Shown in pieces: positions 19,167-26,700 of a stretch of DNA of 64,000 bases. A program made the translations under genes and the position numbers. The stretch is from NCBI GenBank assembly GCA_009760855.2, contig WPIO01000009.1:5710001-5774000 (forward strand). The letters are read 5' to 3'. The notes below the pieces were generated by a model. That model was not told the DNA's origin. It was given only the letters and a program-made list of their open reading frames with translations, and ran no database searches. The stretch's first letter is position 1. Each line of letters starts with the position of its first letter. Origin of the DNA: Cristatella mucedo (taxonomy: Eukaryota > Bryozoa > Phylactolaemata > Cristatellidae).

Positions 19167-19711
19167 AAGTCACTGTAACGAACTATTTTATTATCTTCTG
19201 TTAGAGTATAAGTAAAATTAAGTTTTGCAAATTGGAGATGTAAACGTATGGCTTCCATGTCCTTAGCAACGGCTGCTTCCTCTATATCGTCAAATGAGCC
19301 AATATAATAAGAAACTTTATTTATTTTTACTCGCGCCATCCACTTATTTGAACGTTCATGCCAATTCACACCAATAAAACCAGAGGTGTTATTTCTTAGT
19401 TTTCTTTTATTTCTTTGATTTTCACCACAAGTCGCTTCACGCAGATTCTTGAAACGATTATTTTGTCTATCATTATCAATGTGATCAATCTCATTCAAAG
19501 GTAATTTACCAGTCATTATCAACCACACCAATCTATGAGCGTAGTATAACTTTCCATCAACCATTATTTGTCTATATCCACAACCATTTATACAACCAGC
19601 CTCCGATCCAACTTTTATTCTTTGTCTTCTAGCTTTATATGTAAATTTCCCTGTTAGGGCGTTGTAATCAAATAACTCAAGAACTCTATTTCTTAGTTCA
19701 TCTTGATCCAT
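19163..19711 (-). CDS. HNH endonuclease with AP2-like DNA-binding domain
   Basis: 182 residues, intact. The HNH core is around residues 59-103: HRLVWLIMTGKLPLNEIDHI, then DNDRQNNRFKNLREAT and NQRNKRK, with the H-N-H metal-site pattern (DH, NN, N). It is followed by an AP2-type domain (about 109-166: SGFIGVNWHERSNKWMARV ... YYIGSFDDIEEAAVAKD). This HNH_3-plus-AP2 layout is typical of phage and bacterial homing endonucleases. Such enzymes nick or cut DNA and often spread themselves. Being unbroken among damaged neighbours and of phage-like type, it looks like an acquired gene. It is convergent with the gene at 18,745 and divergent from 19,759. Confidence 0.9.
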   Translation of the reverse strand: MDQDELRNRVLELFDYNALTGKFTYKARRQRIKVGSEAGCINGCGYRQIMVDGKLYYAHRLVWLIMTGKLPLNEIDHIDNDRQNNRFKNLREATCGENQRNKRKLRNNTSGFIGVNWHERSNKWMARVKINKVSYYIGSFDDIEEAAVAKDMEAIRLHLQFAKLNFTYTLTEDNKIVRYSDF

Positions 19712-19749
19712 TTATACATAGTTTTGTAAATGTTTAATATAATTTTAGT

Positions 19750-19757
19750 TTATATAG
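19750..19757 (+). promoter_or_regulatory. TTATATAG motif before the PLA2-like gene
   Basis: TTATATAGA directly precedes the ATG at 19,759, in the short intergenic gap shared with the divergent HNH gene. Confidence 0.62.
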
Positions 19758-19758
19758 A

Positions 19759-20523
19759 ATGTATAAAGAAGTCAAACTTAATCTGTCTGATCACCAAATT
19801 GATCTTATTCATAAATCTAAGGAAGAGATTTCCATACGATTAAAAAATGCTGATTTAAGCGGTACTAAATCTATTCTTGTAACTGATACTCAAAAAAGAA
19901 GGATAGAAAAGCATAAGGCGAAAGGAGTGGGAATGCAGTTGAATTTTAGTCTTAAACAGTTGAAGGCAAATAGAAAGCATGGTTCTGGTATTGTAGATAT
20001 AATAAATAAGATATCTGGAGGAAGAGAGTTTCACTTAAAGTTGCCAACAGGAGTAAAATCAGAATTTGTTCCAGATGGAAATTTCAATAATACTAATAAA
20101 TATAGTTATGCGGGTCCGGGAACTAAATTCGCTCAAAGAATGGAACAAGGCTACCAAGGCGTTAATGATCTTGATAATCGTGCACTTATCCATGATCATA
20201 CATATACAGAGACTGGTGGAATGCCAGAACCAAGAAGAACAGAGATACGGAATCTGTCAGACCTTGTTCTTGCTGAAAGTGCTGCCCGTATTGCTCTTGA
20301 TCCTAGGCAGCCTGCTTATGTTAGGGAAGACGCTAAAACAGTGGCTGCTATCACTGCAGCAAAGGCAAAATTGGGTTTAGGTATTGGTGGAATGTTAAAC
20401 GATTCATTTGCAACTGATTTCTTAAAAGATAAAGTAAACAATCCATCAAGTTTGAATAAGATAGAAAATTATGCCAGAGGCATTGTTAATAGAATGCTAG
20501 ACATTAGCAGAAAAAAGATATAA
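19759..20523 (+). CDS. Phospholipase A2-like domain protein
   Basis: 254 residues, intact. The N-terminal about 110 residues are of unknown type, with a Lys/Arg-rich stretch. Residues about 115-155 carry a PLA2-like core: YSYAGPGTKF (calcium-binding loop, Y-x-G-P-G) and DLDNRALIHDHTY (helix with the catalytic His-Asp pair). This matches the PLA2 domains of parvovirus capsids and those found in Polintons, where lipid cleavage is thought to help endosome escape. The catalytic pair is present. The C-terminal part is helical (VREDAKTVAAITAAKAKLGL). It ends 21 bp before the right inverted repeat. Confidence 0.88.
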   Translation: MYKEVKLNLSDHQIDLIHKSKEEISIRLKNADLSGTKSILVTDTQKRRIEKHKAKGVGMQLNFSLKQLKANRKHGSGIVDIINKISGGREFHLKLPTGVKSEFVPDGNFNNTNKYSYAGPGTKFAQRMEQGYQGVNDLDNRALIHDHTYTETGGMPEPRRTEIRNLSDLVLAESAARIALDPRQPAYVREDAKTVAAITAAKAKLGLGIGGMLNDSFATDFLKDKVNNPSSLNKIENYARGIVNRMLDISRKKI

Positions 20524-20622
20524 AAAATAATAGGACCACAAGGTTGATGGTTTGAAATCAATGTTCATTAACCTTCTAGATTCAAAAGAGAAAGAATTTC
20601 TTTGACCTACTCGAGAAGACAT
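20497..20622 (-). other. Mirror copy of the polymerase start in the right inverted repeat
   Basis: Because the inverted repeat includes the polymerase start, the right end carries the same motif and ATG (20,622) reading leftwards. It matches the first about 26 codons of the polymerase, then runs into unrelated codons and stops after 41 residues, overlapping the end of the PLA2-like gene. It is probably a by-product of repeat expansion rather than a functional gene. Confidence 0.7.
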
Positions 20623-20783
20623 TTGCTATATAAGGTAAAAATATTTATGCTAATTGATGATGATTTGAATTTAGTGATGATAGAATTTTTCCCTTTGCGA
20701 TATCGGGTAATTTTTTGGCAACCGAAGGTGGAACCGAGGTTGGCGAAAAATTAGACGATGTCGTAAAGGGGAAATTCCTATCA
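20544..20783 (-). repeat. Polinton right terminal inverted repeat
   Basis: Reverse complement of 6,921-7,160 with only a few mismatches (for example AATTTCCCC against AATCTCCCC near the tip). Confidence 0.95.
20626..20633 (-). promoter_or_regulatory. TTATATAG motif in the right inverted repeat
   Basis: Mirror of 7,071-7,078, pointing leftwards into the element. Confidence 0.5.
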
Positions 20784-20785
20784 CC

Positions 20786-20791
20786 ACCCCC
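20786..20791. repeat. Target-site duplication of the Polinton, right copy
   Basis: ACCCCC, identical to 6,912-6,917; followed by AACGATCGCAAAGTTGGCG of the Gypsy integrase. Confidence 0.88.
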
Positions 20792-21977
20792 AACGATCGC
20801 AAAGTTGGCGAACAGTGTTCGATCGGAAAGTGGCGGAATTGTCCATTAAGAGCTGCCACGGCGGGCCCCTTTCTCTGAATATTTCGTCCAAGTGTCGGAC
20901 CACCGAGGTCTCGCTCTCGTCGGGTATACGCCGCCAGATGGCAAACCTGCTGGGGCCGCTATCGACAAGTGTCAGATACTTGACCCCGTTGAAGAAAGTA
21001 ACATCAATAGCCAGGCGGCGCCAGTTGGAATCTACGTACAAATGTCCATGGCTCCAAGACACTGGCGCAGGATCCACAGACCTGCACGATTTAACAACGC
21101 GTTCCGCTATCTCCCGCGTTACGGAGATGCCGGGGAAGCAGAGCCTGGCCAGGTACAACGTACGGTCAACCCCTAAGTGATGCAAATCGTGGAACGCTCG
21201 CAGGTCTACTTCTTGTGCTGGAGTAGCAGCTGCGAGAATCGAGATTGGCTTAAGCCACGGCTGCGGTACTCGCGTCAAGTGGTCTGCTTTGTTGTCGGCC
21301 GAACGCACCAGCTGTATTCTCACCAAAAGGTCGTACTCCTTAATTACGTCGCGTGTTATTGCTGTCCGCCGTCGAGCCAATGCCTCGCCTAGACCTCGAG
21401 TACGGATTGGCTTATCACCTTCGGCAAGCGATCGAAGCCACGAATGCACAGTGGCCGAGTCAGTAAACAATTCGATCTCTCGCAGGCCCCAGGCCAGGGC
21501 TAAATTTAGGCCCTTTATGACGGCCTCTAGTTCGGTCAGATTTATATGCGCTACGTCATCTGGCTTTCTAAGCCAAGAGGCATCCTCGACAGTCTGCCCT
21601 CCAATTCGCAGGCAGGCGCCTATCGTTAAGCTGCTTGCGTCGCACCATACCTGTCCGCTGGGTGACGACGGTACACTCCACACTCCGGAAACTGGATCCT
21701 CTTTTATCACGCGTCGGCTGATCTCCTGTGCCATCCGAAGGACGTCCTCCGTAACATCAGCATCCCATGACAGGTCTTTTGTGGCTCTCTTTACGTAGCT
21801 GCATGCTGGTCGAAGCCATCCGGCAACGGGAAAGTGGCCCGTTAATTGTCCACACCATGAGAAAAGTTGCCTGCGAGTCGCTCGCTGAGGTAGCGGTTCA
21901 ACATCGTTATCTCTGCCCCACTTAAGCTTTCCTTCACGGTCAGTGACGCGAAGCCCTAGTACGCGACCTCCGACCAA
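20792..21977 (-). pseudogene. Gypsy copy #2: RNase H and integrase, cut by the Polinton
   Basis: A minus-strand frame of nearly 400 codons. It begins with the end of the RT (GGRVLGLRV..., WCGQLTGHFPVAGWLRPAC), then RNase H (VWCDASSLTIGACLRIGG with a catalytic Asp; NLTELEAVIKGLNLAL; LFTDSATVHSWL), then the integrase zinc-binding region (DLHHLGVDRTLYLARLCFPG) and core (LYVDSNWRRLA with the first Asp; LLMDNSATFRSNTVRQLCDR with the second). It stops where the Polinton enters; the glutamate region resumes at 6,917. The frame is otherwise undamaged. Confidence 0.9.
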
Positions 21978-21984
21978 CTTTTCC

Positions 21985-22294
21985 GGGGGCTTAGCTTCGA
22001 GCCCGAACTGTCGTAGGAGAGAGATAACTCGCTCATTCGTGACAATGTCATTGTTGGCATTATATCGTCCACGTATGAGTCAGTGCCTTCGCGAACCCGT
22101 GGGTCCATAGAAAGCTTCCCATGCGGCGCCATGCCCGAAGTTTCTCGCTGCAAACGTCACCGTTGGCAGTGTGGCTGGAAACGTATTGGTTTCAGCTCGC
22201 GGTAGTCTAAAATGGGCCGCACTTTGTCTTTCTTACTCTGGAACACTGCCATTAGCGGCACGAGGCCTTCACACTCCCCTTCGTAGGGCTTCAG
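21985..22294 (-). pseudogene. Gypsy copy #2: deleted reverse transcriptase remnant
   Basis: Between the protease frame and RNase H only fragments of RT are seen: VPLMAVFQSKKDKVRPILDY (fingers region, near 22,190-22,260) and YVDDI (the catalytic motif, near 22,064-22,075), with frames broken between. Most of the region expected between these motifs is missing, so the RT is internally deleted. Confidence 0.75.
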
Positions 22295-22978
22295 CTAGCC
22301 GAGTTGGATCCACTCTTGGATCTCCTTATCGTAGTCGGCCTGCAAGTCGGTGGGCACGCGGTAAGCCTCGACGAGGTTTACCAAGGTGGGAGAAATCACG
22401 CCGTCGGCCCAATGCCACTTTACGACCCATTTTCCGCCACGGTACACCGCCGAAAAGTCTCTGTCGGAAACACTGACGTCGCTCGACAGTGCCCCGATTG
22501 CATTGCACCGCCCATTGAAGGTTACTACATCGCCTTCAGGGCCTATCACCACGCCTCCCAGCTGTCGCACAGCATCCATGCCAAGGAGCATATCATACCC
22601 CGGTACGATCTCGGATACGAGGCAGTCCAGCTCTATTGCGATGCCCTGCACAGAGCATGTCATGTGGCTTGCCGACCGGCAACGAGCGACTGCTCCATTG
22701 AACGTAATTACTGGCTCGTTAACCGGATAAGACTGCGCCGAGGTGGCAAGCAGTACCGAAGATTTAGTCACGATCGACGGAGAGCAGCCAGTATCAAGGA
22801 GCGCCTTCATAATGCGACCACCGTTGAGAATATTTATTGTTGGCAGTCGATTTGACAAGCAGGGGAATGCGCTGGCGCTATAACATGCGCTTCCCCTTAC
22901 TCGTTTTTTGGCTGCGAACGCTCCGGACATATCGCTGCTAGGTGTGAGTCGTCGCCGCATACAAAACACAGCCTTCAC
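22295..22978 (-). CDS. Gypsy copy #2: aspartic protease region
   Basis: 227 codons with the retropepsin active site ALLDTGCSPSIV (D-T-G) near residue 60 and the second conserved region YDMLLGMDAVRQLGG. Its C-terminal part (WADGVISPTLVNLVEAYRVP) leads into the RT. It overlaps the gag frame by 4 bp, a common Gypsy arrangement that uses frameshifting. Confidence 0.82.
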   Translation of the reverse strand: MKAVFCMRRRLTPSSDMSGAFAAKKRVRGSACYSASAFPCLSNRLPTINILNGGRIMKALLDTGCSPSIVTKSSVLLATSAQSYPVNEPVITFNGAVARCRSASHMTCSVQGIAIELDCLVSEIVPGYDMLLGMDAVRQLGGVVIGPEGDVVTFNGRCNAIGALSSDVSVSDRDFSAVYRGGKWVVKWHWADGVISPTLVNLVEAYRVPTDLQADYDKEIQEWIQLG

Positions 22979-23517
22979 TGCCTTTGCGACGAACGACAGT
23001 CACGACTTATGTGCCCTTCCTTTTTGCAGAAGAAGCAAAAGCGCTTCCGTGGAGTCTGGCGAGAGCCTTTAGCTCCTAGTGCCTCAGCAGCGGCCGCGTA
23101 GCTCGGCTCCTGGCAACTCATGAGCGCTCGAGCCTTCTCAACGACCTCAGACATCGCCATCTTGTCGAGCGCACACGCTGCGCGTAGCTGCTTCTGGATG
23201 TCCTCTGGAAGCCCGGTGACGAAAGCACATTTTACTAAGTCATCCTTCGCAGCCGCACTCACCAATCCGGCAAGCCGGGCCAAAATCAATGCGTATACGT
23301 CCACTGGCTCCCCAGCTTGGAGCCGCCGTGTCGTGAGCTCCTCATAAGCTTTAAATTTATCCGCCGAAAATGCAGCCAGAAGAGCCTCTTTTACGATGGT
23401 ATATTCTTTCTTCGCCTGTCCATCGATGCTTTGGTACACGGCGAACGCTCCGCCGGTTAGAAAAAGGGGCAGGAATTTGTGGCGGTCGGCAGCGACAATA
23501 CCTTGAATCTCTGCCAC
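22975..23517 (-). CDS. Gypsy copy #2: gag with CCHC zinc knuckle
   Basis: 180 residues. A helical capsid-like part (LTTRRLQAGEPVDVYALIL, FVTGLPEDIQKQLRAA) is followed by a single zinc knuckle, CFFCKKEGHISRDC, near the C-terminus. Retroviral/Gypsy gag proteins use this to bind RNA. The N-terminus may begin further upstream (toward 23,570) in a broken frame. Confidence 0.85.
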   Translation of the reverse strand: MAEIQGIVAADRHKFLPLFLTGGAFAVYQSIDGQAKKEYTIVKEALLAAFSADKFKAYEELTTRRLQAGEPVDVYALILARLAGLVSAAAKDDLVKCAFVTGLPEDIQKQLRAACALDKMAMSEVVEKARALMSCQEPSYAAAAEALGAKGSRQTPRKRFCFFCKKEGHISRDCRSSQRQ

Positions 23518-23617
23518 CAGATCAAACTTTTCAACCCAGCCCGCAAAGTCTCCGCTGCCGTCGAATTGAGTGACGATGTGGCTGAACTTTACGTTCTCTA
23601 TTACTGCCGAAGTAGCT

Positions 23618-23862
23618 TGTAGCCCAAACTATTGTCGCGTACTGCACAGAACACCAGCCGACGAGCAACACCACCAGTTTATTCCACCTCCACACGGAGC
23701 AGGGCGAAGCACGACTCTCTTCGCCCCTCTCGCCCACCGGAGTCACCGACTCCCTTGGCAAAAAAACCCACAAATAGCAGGGCCCGGCTGCTTACCACAT
23801 CGAGTGTCACAGCCCACTCGTACAGCGATCAGGAGCAGTGTCATCAATTAACTAAAACCACA
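23618..23862 (-). repeat. 5' LTR of Gypsy copy #2
   Basis: 245 bp from TGTAGCCC to AACCACA; partner of 3,906-4,152; followed by GGAAC at 23,863-23,867, the right target duplication. Confidence 0.88.
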
Positions 23863-23867
23863 GGAAC

Positions 23868-24045
23868 TGCAGCTGCAAGATTCAAAATTGGCTTGAGCCA
23901 AGGCTGCGGTACTGGCGTTCAGTGGTCTGCGTTGTTTTCTGCCGAATAGACCAGCTTTATTCTCACCTGAAGGTCATATTCTTTAATTACATTGATAATG
24001 ATTTCTGTGCGCCGTCACGCTAATGCGTCGCCAGGACCATTCAAC
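23868..24045 (-). pseudogene. Gypsy copy #1: upstream part (RNase H/integrase junction)
   Basis: Aligns with 21,215-21,375 of copy #2 (GATTGGCTTGAGCCAAGGC, CTGCGGTACT, AGACCAGCTTTATTCTCACC), immediately continuing the part of copy #1 that ends at 3,905. It ends where a SINE-like tail (about 24,057-24,100) and a LINE copy begin. Confidence 0.8.
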
Positions 24046-24114
24046 CTTTATGCATACCGTTCAAGATCTGCTGCTGCTGTATAATTGAGGCTGTTAAATC
24101 AACTAACCTTTTCC

Positions 24115-24940
24115 ACCGTTTATACTCTCCAACTTGATAATATAATCGCCGTTCGCAATTTAAGCTTTCGCTTCTATGCCGATGACATACAGCCATGCTT
24201 TGATCTCTACTATCTCTATCTCTATATTTCTATTCTCTAGCCTTCAAGCCCGTCTAACTCCCGTTGCTGCATACAATGCCGACTCTAGCACTTGGTTGGA
24301 GGCAAATCTTCTCAAACTAAATGACGATAAAGCACAGTTTCTAATTATGAGCAAGCCTTGTGCGACTCAAAAATTTGAAGAAAGCACAACGCTAAAAATC
24401 GGCAAACCTAGTGTTATTCAGAAATTGGAAAGGCTGACTTTCAAAATTGGCTCTGCCAGCATATCTCCTGTTGAATCTGCACTGAATCTAGGTGTCATGT
24501 TCCAAAGTGACCTTTCGTTAGACGACCACATCAGCTCCACAGTCAAATCTGCCTACTTTCAGCTACATTACATTGCTAAAATTTGGGTTTACACAGGGAT
24601 GCCACATCTAAATTGATGCATGCATCTGTGACATCCTGTCTTGACTTCTGCAATCAATGCTTGCTGGCCTACTGGCATGTGCAGTCAGGCGCTTGCACCC
24701 GGTGAAAAACTCTGCAGCTAGGCTTGTCTGTCGTGAGCGTGGCAGTTGCCACATCACACCACTTCTCACCGACCTGCACTGGCCACCAGTCAAGCAACGG
24801 ATCAACTTCAAAGTTTTCTCACTAACTTTTAGATCCCTTCGTTCTTTGGCTTCAGTCTACCTATCAAATCCGCTCCCACACCAGGCCAAGCATCGTACAA
24901 CCCGCTTTTCGGAAACTAAATGTTTACCTATACCTCATAC
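24115..24940 (+). mobile_element. L2-like LINE, 5' part of an interrupted copy
   Basis: RT-derived: FRFYADD near 24,165-24,187, LEANLLKLNDDKAQFL, then LTFKIGSASISPVESALNLG and the C-terminal region to SETKCLPIP. It contains frameshifts and a small internal duplication (a second KIGKPSVIQKLERL stretch). It is split from its 3' end (26,346-26,700) by the putative solo LTR. Confidence 0.82.
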
Positions 24941-26341
24941 TGTCACGCCAAAGGCTCGGCGGGGTAGGCTTGACCTGCCGCTTACCTATCGGCGTAGCCT
25001 TGCGCCTACTGCCGTTCGGTGCGCGCCTACGCGCAATAAGCTGGCCGCCACGAAACGAGCGTTTCTGGCGCCGACCTGCTTACCGTTACTAAAGGAGTCC
25101 GCGGCATGAATTGGAAAGCGAGACACACAAATTGGGGATTTTCCCGAGCTTTATTCGCAAGCGCACAAAGTCGCTGCGAGTCTAGTTCAGCTTTATCTCC
25201 ACACTCCTCGTACGTTCTCAACAGCACCAATACTCTTGCGGAGGGAATACTTCTCCACAATGAAGCTCGAACCGGAGCCTAAACCCTAACCAGAGAACTA
25301 GGACTCGATTTCCACCAGTGCGGCAGGAATACTTCACACACGCCACCTCAAGCACTCATGCGGAGGAAATACTTCTTCACACTGGGGCTGCTTACGTGTA
25401 TAATGGGAAACGACCCAAATAGACGGAGCCCGAACCAGAGCCTAAACTCTAACCGGAGAACTTGGACTCGGTTTCCACCAGTGTGGCAGGAATACTCCAC
25501 ACACGCCACCTCAAGCACTCTTGCGGAGGAAACACGTCTCCACACTTACGCTACTTACATCTATACTGGGGAACGACCCAAATAGACGGAGCCCAAACTG
25601 GAGCCTAAACCCTAACCGGAGAACTAGGCCTCCACACACGTCAACTACGCCTAGCTCGCACCGGCAAATCCCTATGCCGAGACCACGTGCTAGCGCGCAC
25701 ACACAAAACACAAAAGAAACACAGAATGCCAGCTCGGGTGCGATACGACCGTATTCGGTGGAGTCCACCAAATCCTCCTAGCGCTGTCTTGTCCTGTTCC
25801 GTCCATCGTCGGCGGACAGCCCGCCCTCCTCCCTCGCTTTCAGAGAAACGAGTGCCCGATGGCGTCGAAGCGCAGAGCCGGACAGAAGACCAGAAGAGAC
25901 CAAAAACACAAGGTCCAGAGCGAGCATCGCTCGACTCTTAGATACTTAGCTGAGATAATGGAGCAAGAGCTTAGTGGTATTGGGCCCGACACCAGGGCCC
26001 ATTACGGTAAGGAATTAATACCGACACTAGACCACTGGAATTTCTCCTCTGTCCAGCTTGAATGGCGAATGGGTTCCAGACGATTCTTTTTGGACAGAGT
26101 GCTGGCGAAGGTTGACAGGCCAGCCAACATCAATCAGCAGCTCCCGCGGGTATCGGACCAATTCTAAAGGCCGAATCGCCACCGCTGGTCAGAGAGCTTC
26201 CTGGCTTGCTCTTAAGCTCTTGCTCTCTAACCGCACTGACGCTCCTCTCTGGCTCACTGCTCCAGGACAAAGGAGTTCTAGCCCGCCTCCGAACAGCTCT
26301 TGTTCGCGCTAAAATTCAGCCAAGGCCAGCAGGGCGCTACA
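24941..26341. mobile_element. Putative solo LTR, 1.4 kb
   Basis: A 1,401-bp block beginning TGTCACGCC and ending GCGCTACA, inserted cleanly in a LINE: the LINE sequence reads continuously from 24,940 to 26,346 in comparison with other copies. The flanks are ATAC (24,937-24,940) and GTAC (26,342-26,345), fitting a 4-bp duplication of GTAC with one G-to-A change. TG...CA ends and no convincing coding region suggest a solo LTR. Class and partner element are unknown. Confidence 0.65.
25268..25630. repeat. 163-bp tandem repeat, about 2.2 units
   Basis: Units start at 25,268, 25,431 and 25,594 with CGAACCRGAGCCTAAAC or a close variant and share CACACACGCCACCTCAAGCAC. They lie inside the putative solo LTR. 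Confidence 0.88.
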
Positions 26342-26345
26342 GTAC

Positions 26346-26700
26346 GAACCTCAAATCCTTTGGAGACCATGCCTTTAGTTCGCAGGCTCCCAAAGCTTGA
26401 AACTCACTCCTAACTTCCGTCATGACATCCCCTGACTTGACCACATTTAAAAAGAAATTAAAAACACATATTTAGGACAGCATTTAGTGGGTCCCTGTGA
26501 TTCGCTCTTTATGAGCTTATGCGTGCTGACATTGTTGCATATGGCCACTAACCATACTTGCATGCTGACCCTGTGCATGTCACCCCTAACCATGTTATTC
26601 ATGTTGTTTATCAAACATGATACCACTCATTCGATCGTGTTTTGCTTGGCAGCAAATGTAAAGGACACAGAGACTCAGTTCTTTTAGGGTGCTATACAAA
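26346..26700 (+). mobile_element. L2-like LINE, 3' part of the interrupted copy
   Basis: Begins NLKSFGDHAFSSQAPKA, continues through the usual 3' region with repeated TGCTGAC/CATGC elements, and ends in a diverged GTAAAGGACAC...GGGTGCTATAC hairpin. Confidence 0.8.

Larger units (their letters stand above)
6918..20785. mobile_element. Maverick/Polinton (adintovirus-like) element
   Basis: A 13.87-kb AT-rich element with 240-bp terminal inverted repeats and a 6-bp target duplication, inserted in a Gypsy integrase. Hallmark genes are a protein-primed family B DNA polymerase, an FtsK/HerA-type ATPase and an adenain-like protease. Accessory genes include a PLA2-like protein, an HNH endonuclease, tail-fibre-like proteins, an AT-hook protein and a tandem family of small proteins. 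No double-jelly-roll major capsid protein, penton or rve integrase is visible, and the element is shorter than the usual 15-20 kb. Several genes carry frameshifts. It is an endogenous relative of an animal virus lineage; as assembled it is defective. Confidence 0.93.
3906..23862 (-). mobile_element. Gypsy LTR retrotransposon copy #2, carrying nested insertions
   Basis: Bounded by two related LTRs (3,906-4,152 and 23,618-23,862) that start TGTAGCC and end ACCACA, and flanked by the direct repeat GGAAC at 3,901-3,905 and 23,863-23,867. Its coding order on the minus strand is gag, protease, RT remnant, RNase H and integrase, the Gypsy order. Removing the Polinton and the LINE leaves only about 4 kb; the RT region is visibly shortened. 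The sequence on both outer sides is Gypsy copy #1, so this element landed in an older relative. Confidence 0.9.
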
